Below are positions 1-5,686 of a stretch of DNA of 7,966 bases, one piece after another. Source of the DNA: Methanobacteriota archaeon. Lineage in GTDB: Archaea > Thermoplasmatota > Poseidoniia > Poseidoniales > Poseidoniaceae. The notes beneath the pieces are model-generated. The model searched no databases and had not been told where the DNA came from. It worked only from the letters and a program-made list of their open reading frames with translations. Each line of letters opens with the position of its first letter. Position 1 is the first letter of the stretch. The translations under genes were made by a program, and so were the position numbers. The stretch covers positions 21,662 through 29,627 of the forward strand of contig PBTA01000009.1 in the NCBI GenBank assembly GCA_002726395.1, in the 5' to 3' direction.

Positions 1-1119
1 GACCCGGCAAAATCAACCGCTCAAGATACCACTGCCCATGCATCTGGACTTGTCAGAGTGCTAACTGATGAGCATGAAGCAAAAGGTGAATGGATTCCCG
101 AAATTTCTACTGAAAAGCTGATTCTTGGATTAGAATACATGATGCGACTCAGGATTTTTGATGATCGGATGCTAAAGATGCAAAGAACTGGCAAACTATC
201 ATTTTACATGCGCTCGTTTGGTGAAGAAGCAGTGGCAATTGCCCAAACTATGGCTTTGGAAGATAACGACTGGATTTTCCCATCATACCGTCAACCAGGT
301 GCTCAATTTGTTAGAGGTAGAGATATGGTTAGCATGATCTGTCACTGCATTGGAAATACTGAAGACAATGTCAAAGGAAGACAAATGCCGGTGCACTACA
401 CATGGAAAGAAGGGCGTTTCATTTCAATCTCTTCTCCAGTAGGAACTCAGTTTTCCCAAGCTGTCGGCGTTGCGATGGCCAGCGCCTACAAGGGACTGGA
501 CGAAGCATGTATCACCTGGCTTGGTGATGGAACCTCTGCGCAAGGAGATTATCACTATGCGCTTAACTTTGCCTCGACTTTCAAACCACCAGTAATTCTC
601 AATGTGGTAAATAACCAATGGGCAATTTCAACCCACCAAAATCTTGCCACTGGTGGCAGAACATTCGCTGAACGTGGACTTGCTTACGACATACCATCAA
701 TCCGTGTTGATGGAAATGATTTCCTAGCCCTCTACAGTGTTACAAGATGGGCAAGGGATAGAGCAAGTGCAGGACTTGGTCCAACTCACATAGAGGTATA
801 CACATACAGAGCAGGTGCTCACTCATCATCAGATGACCCGTCAGCATATCGACCTGATGACGAATTCAAATATTGGCCTGGCGGGGACCCTGTGGAGCGT
901 TTGAAAACCTATTTGATTAAATCAAAGCAGTGGGATGAGAAAAGGCACAAACAACTAGAGCAAAAAATCGATGATGAGGTAATGTCTGCTTACAAAGAAG
1001 CCTGCGAGTTTGGCGACTTAGCAAGTGGACCTTACCCGCCTGCCTCAACAATTTTTACTGAAGTGTACGAAACAGTACCTTGGCATGTTCAAGAACAACG
1101 TGAGGAATTAGGGAAATAG
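1..1119 (+). CDS. bkdA1: Branched-chain 2-oxoacid dehydrogenase E1 component, alpha subunit (5'-partial)
   Basis: This is the thiamine-diphosphate-binding half of the E1 decarboxylase, which removes CO2 from the 2-oxoacids of valine, leucine and isoleucine in the cytoplasm. The frame has no stop back to base 1, giving 372 visible residues. The 19 codons before the GTG at 58 still look homologous: they end in GLVRVL, matching SLVRVL near residue 55 of Pseudomonas BkdA1 as I recall it. The real start is therefore off the left edge, with perhaps 35-40 residues missing. Counting from the GTG, the ThDP/Mg motif starts with GDG at 156-158 and ends with NN at 185-186. The ThDP loop around His255 reads YRAGAHSSSDDPSAYR; eukaryotic E1-alpha is phosphorylated in the equivalent loop, but no kinase is seen here. 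FMN-like or pyruvate-specific alternatives fit less well, because the C-terminus (EVYETVPWHVQEQREELG) follows the BkdA1 pattern. E1-beta follows directly. The family call is very secure; the exact substrate range is inferred. Confidence 0.95.
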   Translation, partial: DPAKSTAQDTTAHASGLVRVLTDEHEAKGEWIPEISTEKLILGLEYMMRLRIFDDRMLKMQRTGKLSFYMRSFGEEAVAIAQTMALEDNDWIFPSYRQPGAQFVRGRDMVSMICHCIGNTEDNVKGRQMPVHYTWKEGRFISISSPVGTQFSQAVGVAMASAYKGLDEACITWLGDGTSAQGDYHYALNFASTFKPPVILNVVNNQWAISTHQNLATGGRTFAERGLAYDIPSIRVDGNDFLALYSVTRWARDRASAGLGPTHIEVYTYRAGAHSSSDDPSAYRPDDEFKYWPGGDPVERLKTYLIKSKQWDEKRHKQLEQKIDDEVMSAYKEACEFGDLASGPYPPASTIFTEVYETVPWHVQEQREELGK

Positions 1120-1124
1120 GTGAT
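1118..1124 (+). promoter_or_regulatory. Ribosome binding site deciding the E1-beta start
   Basis: AGGTGAT lies four bases before the ATG at 1129 and is complementary to the conserved 3' end of 16S rRNA. It overlaps the stop codon of E1-alpha (1117-1119). Because the motif contains the GTG at 1120, that codon would be poorly placed as a start. This favours initiation at 1129. Confidence 0.7.
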
Positions 1125-1128
1125 TATC

Positions 1129-2139
1129 ATGGCTAAAATGAATATGATTGCATCGCTTAACTCCGCACTTGCTCACCAACTTGAGAGAGACGAAAATGTC
1201 GTCATCTTTGGTGAGGATGTTGGTTATTTTGGCGGTGTTTTTAGAGTAACTGCAGGCTTACAAGAAAAATTTGGCGCCCATCGAGTGTTTGATTCACCAT
1301 TAGCAGAAGGCGGTATTGCTGCTATTGCAATGGGTATGGGATTGAATGGTCTTAGACCAGTTGCTGAGATACAGTTTGCCGACTATATCTTCCCTGCATA
1401 TGACCAAATTGTCAATGAAATAGCCAAATTAAGGCACAGATCGGGTGGAGAATTTTCAAGCCCTATTACGTTTAGAACTCCAGCAGGTGGCGGAATTAAA
1501 GGTGGACATCATCATTCACAATCTCCTGAAGCTCAATTTACTCACACTCCGGGATTGAAAGTCGTATACTGTTCAAATCCATATAACGCTAAAGGCTTGC
1601 TTACCTCGGCAATCGAGTCAAACGACCCGGTAATATTTTTTGAGCCAAAAAGGTGCTATAGAGGTCCATTTTATGGCGACCCACACAAAGTTCCTACATG
1701 GAACAGCCACCCAGACGGCGAAGTTCCAGAGGAATATTATTCAATACCACTTGAAGAAGCACGGATTGTCAAAGAAGGCTCTGCTTGTACAGTAATATCA
1801 TGGGGCGCAATGGTCCATGTTGCCGAACAAGCCATCAAGAATTCAGGAATCGATTGTGAATTAATTGATCTACAAACCTTAGTACCTTGGGACAGAGATA
1901 CCGTGGTCAATTCAATCAAGAAAACTGGACGTTGCGTCATCGTTCATGAAGCACCAAAGACCAGTGGTTTTGGTGCTGAGATGAGCGCTTCAATACAGGA
2001 GAGATGTTTCTATCATCTAGAGGCTCCAATCATTCGTGTAACTGGTTGGGACACACCTTTCCCACATACTACGGAGTGGGATTACTTACCAAGTCCAGCA
2101 AGAATTGCTGATGCGATAAAGCAAACACAGGAGGAATAA
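1129..2139 (+). CDS. bkdA2: Branched-chain 2-oxoacid dehydrogenase E1 component, beta subunit
   Basis: This is the transketolase-like partner of E1-alpha; the two form the alpha2-beta2 E1 decarboxylase. From ATG 1129 it has 336 residues, close to the roughly 340 usual for the family. The frame stays open to GTG 1120, directly after the E1-alpha stop, but AGGTGAT immediately before 1129 supports the later start. Visible family signatures are GEDVGYFGGVFR near residues 28-39, the ThDP-contacting Glu in PLAEGGI near residue 60, EIQFADY near 80-86, the HHHSQSPEA segment near 127-135, and a C-terminal transketolase domain containing GRCVIVHEAP and RVTGWDTPFPH. GYFGGVFR and GWDTPFPH are typical of branched-chain rather than pyruvate E1-beta proteins. 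The sequence follows Pseudomonas BkdA2 almost throughout, from memory. The gap to E1-alpha is nine bases and to E2 two bases, so co-transcription is likely. No broken or missing motifs were seen. Confidence 0.95.
   Translation: MAKMNMIASLNSALAHQLERDENVVIFGEDVGYFGGVFRVTAGLQEKFGAHRVFDSPLAEGGIAAIAMGMGLNGLRPVAEIQFADYIFPAYDQIVNEIAKLRHRSGGEFSSPITFRTPAGGGIKGGHHHSQSPEAQFTHTPGLKVVYCSNPYNAKGLLTSAIESNDPVIFFEPKRCYRGPFYGDPHKVPTWNSHPDGEVPEEYYSIPLEEARIVKEGSACTVISWGAMVHVAEQAIKNSGIDCELIDLQTLVPWDRDTVVNSIKKTGRCVIVHEAPKTSGFGAEMSASIQERCFYHLEAPIIRVTGWDTPFPHTTEWDYLPSPARIADAIKQTQEE
2129..2134 (+). promoter_or_regulatory. Ribosome binding site for E2
   Basis: AGGAGG ends seven bases before the GTG at 2142 and lies in the last codons of E1-beta. 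It is a near-perfect Shine-Dalgarno sequence at normal spacing. It supports the GTG as the E2 start although the codon is not ATG. Confidence 0.8.
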
Positions 2140-2141
2140 TA

Positions 2142-3422
2142 GTGGGAATATATGAGTTTAAGTTACCAGATATAGGCGAAGGAGTTGTAGAAGGAGAAGT
2201 TGTCGAATGGATGGTTTCGGTTGGAGATTCAATCAAGGAGGATGACCCGATTCTATCGGTAATGACCGATAAGGCAACTGTGGAGATACCTTCACCAGTT
2301 AACGGAGTTGTCTCTAAGATTATTGGAGAGCCTGGCGACATATTGCCAGTTGGAGAAGTCTGCATCGAGTTCGAAGTTGATGGAGATGGAAACGCTTCTG
2401 CTACACCTGCAGCAACCCAAGAAGAAGTCGTAAAAGAAACACCTAAGGTCGAAAAAGTCACTAAAGCAAAGCCTGAACCGGTTGCGGTAAAGGCTGCAGA
2501 ACCTGCATCAGCACCAGAACCCGTTGTTAGGGCTGCTGGAACAAAGGCACTGGCAAGCCCTGCAGTGAGGCAAAGAGCTAGACAGGCCAATATCGATTTA
2601 CAAATTGTTGCGGGATCTGGTCCTGCTGGCAGAATTAGTCACGCTGATCTTGATAGACACATCGCAGGTGGAGCGGGTGGAGCAACTAGTTTTGCACCGT
2701 TGGGGTCTACCACCAAAACAAAATTGACTGGTACAGAAGAAATCAAAGTGATTGGACTTAGAAGGAAAATCGCTGATAGTATGATGGCATCTTACAGCAG
2801 TATTGCCCACTTCTCATATTTCGAGGAAGTTGACGTTACCGCTCTAGAAGAACTACGACAACACCTCAATGCAACAAGACCTGAAGGAGCACCGAAATTA
2901 ACCTACTTACCATTCATAATGCAAGCACTAGTCAAAGCATTGCGCGAGAGCCCAGAATGTAATGCTCTGTACGATGATGATGCAAATCTAGTGACTAGAC
3001 ATCAGGCTATCCATCTAGGAATTGCAACTCAAACTGATAGAGGACTCTATGTTCCGGTGGTCAAGCATGTCGAAGCTATGGATATCTGGCAGTCTGCTGG
3101 GGAAATGATCAGAGTTACATCCGCCACTAAAGATGGTAAAGCGAGTGCTGATGATTTGAGTGGTTCAACATTTACTATCACTAGCCTGGGAAGACTAGGT
3201 GGACTTGGTGCTACTCCAATAATTAACAAACCAGAAGTGGGTATCTTAGGCGTCCATAACGCCAAAGAAAGAGCAGTGGTAAGAAATGGACAGATTGTAG
3301 TTCGACGAATGATGAATCTATCTTCCTCATGGGACCATAGAGTTGTGGATGGACATGATGGGGCTACTCTAGTTCAAAGAGTCAAAACCTATCTTGAAAA
3401 CCCTGCTACAATTTTCATGTGA
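2142..3422 (+). CDS. bkdB: Dihydrolipoamide acyltransferase E2 of the branched-chain 2-oxoacid dehydrogenase complex
   Basis: E2 forms the structural core of the complex and moves the branched-chain acyl group from E1 to CoA. The 426-residue protein has the standard layout. A single lipoyl domain covers residues 1-79, with the lipoylated lysine at K44 in MTDKATVEIP. A flexible Ala/Pro/Lys/Glu-rich linker covers about 80-133. A peripheral-subunit-binding domain covers about 136-175 (LASPAVRQRARQ, then GSGPAGRI). A second Gly/Thr-rich linker leads to the catalytic acyltransferase domain at about 200-426. Active-site residues are in SSSWDHRVVDG, with His399 and Asp403. The motifs VIGLRRKIA and MMNLSSSWDHRVVDG resemble Pseudomonas BkdB more than pyruvate E2. 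The GTG start is set by AGGAGG at 2129-2134, and the protein begins two residues before the usual lipoyl-domain opening (YEFKLPDIGEG). The 3' end overlaps the proposed E3 start by four bases. Lipoylation must come from enzymes outside the window. Confidence 0.95.
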   Translation: MGIYEFKLPDIGEGVVEGEVVEWMVSVGDSIKEDDPILSVMTDKATVEIPSPVNGVVSKIIGEPGDILPVGEVCIEFEVDGDGNASATPAATQEEVVKETPKVEKVTKAKPEPVAVKAAEPASAPEPVVRAAGTKALASPAVRQRARQANIDLQIVAGSGPAGRISHADLDRHIAGGAGGATSFAPLGSTTKTKLTGTEEIKVIGLRRKIADSMMASYSSIAHFSYFEEVDVTALEELRQHLNATRPEGAPKLTYLPFIMQALVKALRESPECNALYDDDANLVTRHQAIHLGIATQTDRGLYVPVVKHVEAMDIWQSAGEMIRVTSATKDGKASADDLSGSTFTITSLGRLGGLGATPIINKPEVGILGVHNAKERAVVRNGQIVVRRMMNLSSSWDHRVVDGHDGATLVQRVKTYLENPATIFM

Positions 3423-4861
3423 GTGATATTATGCAGACAAAAAAATGCCAAGTATTAATCATTGGAGCAGGCCCTGGAGGCTATGTTGCTGCAATTAGAG
3501 CAGGACAACTAGGACTTTCAACTATAATTGTAGAAGGTGAAAAAGCTGGGGGAACTTGTCTCATTCGTGGTTGTATACCTTCCAAAGCACTAATTCATGC
3601 TGCACATAGATTCCATGACTTAGCAAAGCATGCTAAGGATTCTGGACACATGGGGATTTCAATTCCTGGCCCAGCCGAACTGAGCATGCCAGGTATGGTC
3701 GGATGGAAAGACGATATTGTTGATAAGCTCAACAAGGGTGTTGAACATTTGTTGAAATCATCGGGTGCGGAATTAATTAATGGATGGGCTGAATTTCAAG
3801 ATGCCAAAACCGTCAAGATAGGAACTGGCAAAGATGCTATTATTGTTGAAGGGGAAAATGTAATCCTGGCCAATGGTTCTGTGCCGATAGAATTACCATT
3901 CATGAAATTTAATGATAATGTAATCTCATCTAGAGAAGCATTAGCATTGGAAGAATTACCAAAACACGTCGTTGTAGTTGGCGGCGGATATATTGGTCTA
4001 GAACTTGGCATAACTTACCGAATGCTTGGTTCAGAAGTGACAATTGTTGAAGCAATGGATTCAATATTACCGATTTTTGATAAGGAATTAAGAAGACCTC
4101 TCGAATTATTTGTTAAGAAAAACAAAATGAAAGTTCATACAGGTGTATTTGCTAAAGGCAGTGAAGATACTAAAGACGGTCGTACGAAACTATTCTATGT
4201 CGACAAGAATGCAAAAGAGGGAACTAAACCTGAAGAGATAATCGCTGATAAAATATTAGTCACTGTAGGTAGAAAACCAAATACTGTGGCGTTAAATCCA
4301 ACCGGAGTAGCGTTAGATGAGCGAGGTTTTGTCAAGGTAAATAACCGCTGTGAAACTAATATGAAAGGTGTTTATGCAATTGGTGATGTATGCGATTCAG
4401 GAGAGATGCTTGCTCACGTTGCCTCCTTCCAAGGAGAGATGGTTGCAGAAATTATTTCAGGTGCAAAAAGAGAATATGACCCAGTTGCAGTTCCGGCAAT
4501 TGTATTTACCGAACCAGAAATTGTTAGTGTCGGTTTATCACCAGATGAAGCAAAAGCAGCAGGTCATCCAGTAATTATTGGTAAGTTCCCGCTAGCGGCA
4601 AACGGCCGCTCACTAACGCAAGAAGCAGAAAAAACCGGTGGTTTTGTCAGAGTCTGTGCTAGAGAAGATGATCATCGCATATTGGGTATTCAAGCAGTAG
4701 GCACTCATGTTAGCGAACTTGTTGGCGAGTGGACCTTGGCATTAGAGATGGGTGCTTTGTTGGAAGATATTGCTGGCACTATTCACGCACACCCTACAAT
4801 GACGGAAATGACTCATGAAGCTGTACTAGCAACTCTTGGCCATGCAATACACATCGCTTAG
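3419..4861 (+). CDS. lpdV: Dihydrolipoyl dehydrogenase E3 (branched-chain, LpdV-like)
   Basis: E3 is the FAD flavoprotein that reoxidises dihydrolipoyl-E2 and passes the electrons to NAD+. At 480 residues from GTG 3419 it is a normal family length. The FAD-binding motif GAGPGGY is at 16-22, the redox-active disulfide is Cys47/Cys52 (GGTCLIRGCIPSKA), the NAD-binding GGGYIGLELG is at 188-197, a second FAD contact is in YAIGDV at 319-324, and the catalytic His458/Glu463 pair is in HAHPTMTE. The segments AWKD-like WKDDIVD, REALALEELP and FPLAANGRS resemble Pseudomonas LpdV, the E3 reserved for the branched-chain complex, as recalled. The start is uncertain. GTG 3419 gives a four-base GTGA overlap with E2, which suits coupled translation. 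ATG 3431 is preceded by GAGTGAT (3421-3427) at a short three-base gap and would shorten the protein by four residues. A small oddity is ANGS at 151-154, where ATGS is usual. This E3 might also serve other 2-oxoacid complexes or glycine cleavage. Confidence 0.95.
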   Translation: MSDIMQTKKCQVLIIGAGPGGYVAAIRAGQLGLSTIIVEGEKAGGTCLIRGCIPSKALIHAAHRFHDLAKHAKDSGHMGISIPGPAELSMPGMVGWKDDIVDKLNKGVEHLLKSSGAELINGWAEFQDAKTVKIGTGKDAIIVEGENVILANGSVPIELPFMKFNDNVISSREALALEELPKHVVVVGGGYIGLELGITYRMLGSEVTIVEAMDSILPIFDKELRRPLELFVKKNKMKVHTGVFAKGSEDTKDGRTKLFYVDKNAKEGTKPEEIIADKILVTVGRKPNTVALNPTGVALDERGFVKVNNRCETNMKGVYAIGDVCDSGEMLAHVASFQGEMVAEIISGAKREYDPVAVPAIVFTEPEIVSVGLSPDEAKAAGHPVIIGKFPLAANGRSLTQEAEKTGGFVRVCAREDDHRILGIQAVGTHVSELVGEWTLALEMGALLEDIAGTIHAHPTMTEMTHEAVLATLGHAIHIA

Positions 4862-4898
4862 CCTTCACACTGTAGGGTATAAGTATAAATGGAAGGCT
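4860..4898. repeat. Seven-base inverted repeat flanking the TATA-like element
   Basis: AGCCTTC at 4860-4866 and GAAGGCT at 4892-4898 are exact reverse complements with a 25-base spacer that contains the TATA-like box. The left arm overlaps the E3 stop codon. It could be an operator around the promoter or a weak hairpin at the end of the bkd mRNA. Arms this short can arise by chance, so the role is only a suggestion. Confidence 0.3.
4878..4890 (+). promoter_or_regulatory. Archaeal-type TATA box for the SAP-domain gene
   Basis: TATAAGTATAAAT sits in the 27-base gap after the E3 stop and just over its edge. Its right half is centred about 26 bases before the ATG at 4913, the usual distance from an archaeal TATA box to the transcription start. 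Transcription would then begin at or next to that ATG and give a leaderless mRNA. The purine-rich GTAGGG just upstream (4872-4877) is compatible with a TFB-recognition element but is not diagnostic. The prediction depends on the host being an archaeon. Confidence 0.55.
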
Positions 4899-4912
4899 GG
4901 TTTAGAAATTAT

Positions 4913-5686
4913 ATGTCTTACGACACAATGACCTTGCTTGATTTGAAAAAAATGTGTAAAACCAGAGGTTTGAAAGTTTCTGGAAATAAAGATGAAGTCA
5001 TTATTCGTTTGATGGAAGCAGATGAAGCAACAAACCCTAACTATCAGTCTACAACATTCTCAACACCGATTAATTCCGTGGCGGGCAGTATGCCTGTCAG
5101 CCCACAGGTAGTTTATGGAAGAATGACCCCTCAAGGAATCGTAGTCGGAAGAAATAGCGGCACTGTTTCTGCTGTTGGAAGTATCATAATTCTTTATGGA
5201 ATTTTCCGGATGTTTTGGGCTATGGCTTTTGCTGCATTTTCAGACGGTGGCCTGGGTTGGTTACTCGCACCAGTAGCGTTCATTGTTGCTGCAATGTTCA
5301 TCTTTGGTGGAATTTTGCTAACAAATGAATATAAAAATGGTATTTTCTTCACTGGTGGGACGTTTATATTATCAGGCACACTTAGTATACTATTCACTGG
5401 TAATGAAATGAATCCATTATCAATATCACTTGATGGAGGAGGATCATTAATCCCTCTCTCAATGATGTGTACGCTACTTGGAATAGGCATTGCTGCTCTT
5501 CCACTATTATTCTCTGAAGAAGAGATGAAAGAGGGATGGCCGGTTGCAATAGAAAGACTACTTGGCAGAGAAAACCCGGGTAAAACAGTTCTAAGTTGCC
5601 CACATTGTGAAAATCAATTAATGGTTCCTAATGGTTACAGTGGAAAAATATCTTGCCCAAAGTGTAACAAACAGTCTGAAGTGTGA
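4913..5686 (+). CDS. SAP-domain, four-transmembrane, zinc-ribbon protein of unknown function
   Basis: I do not recognise a named family for the whole protein. From ATG 4913 it has 257 residues. Residues 5-36 form a SAP motif (TLLDLKKMCKTRGLKVSGNK and on), a helix-turn-helix fold that usually binds DNA or RNA. A polar Ser/Thr/Pro-rich linker follows to about 80. Four hydrophobic segments lie near 86-109, 114-136, 144-162 and 179-200. The tail carries a CX2C-X15-CX2C zinc ribbon (Cys229, 232, 248, 251). An even number of membrane spans puts the SAP domain and zinc ribbon on the same side, presumably the cytoplasm. An upstream in-frame ATG at 4889 would add eight residues, but it lies inside the TATA-like box and has no clear ribosome binding site, so 4913 is preferred. 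The gene probably has its own promoter, although read-through from the bkd operon is possible. Proteins pairing SAP, membrane and zinc-ribbon parts recur, in my experience, in Marine Group II archaea. A role linking nucleic acid to the membrane is inference. Confidence 0.85.
   Translation: MSYDTMTLLDLKKMCKTRGLKVSGNKDEVIIRLMEADEATNPNYQSTTFSTPINSVAGSMPVSPQVVYGRMTPQGIVVGRNSGTVSAVGSIIILYGIFRMFWAMAFAAFSDGGLGWLLAPVAFIVAAMFIFGGILLTNEYKNGIFFTGGTFILSGTLSILFTGNEMNPLSISLDGGGSLIPLSMMCTLLGIGIAALPLLFSEEEMKEGWPVAIERLLGRENPGKTVLSCPHCENQLMVPNGYSGKISCPKCNKQSEV

Noticed and set aside
2400..2530. Repetitive-looking Ala/Pro/Lys/Glu stretch considered as a tandem repeat
   Set aside because: It is the normal flexible linker between the lipoyl and subunit-binding domains of E2; no exact repeat unit is seen.
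2069..2590. A 173-codon minus-strand open frame opposite the E1-beta/E2 junction
   Set aside because: It lies opposite the conserved E2 lipoyl domain and linker. Its product is a Ser/Thr/Ala-rich low-complexity sequence with no motif, as expected from the reverse of an Ala/Pro/Lys/Glu-rich linker.
3557..3577. LIRGC around the E3 redox cysteines instead of the textbook LNVGC
   Set aside because: I recall LIRGCIPSKA in other bacterial dihydrolipoyl dehydrogenases, and both cysteines are present with the right spacing, so it is ordinary variation.
4862..4912. Possible tRNA or small RNA in the gap between E3 and the SAP gene
   Set aside because: The gap is far too short for a tRNA, and the only structure is a seven-base inverted repeat with a long loop.
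5194..5490. A 98-codon minus-strand open frame inside the SAP gene
   Set aside because: It is antisense to the membrane segments, has no ribosome binding site or recognisable motif, and the plus-strand frame has clear domains.
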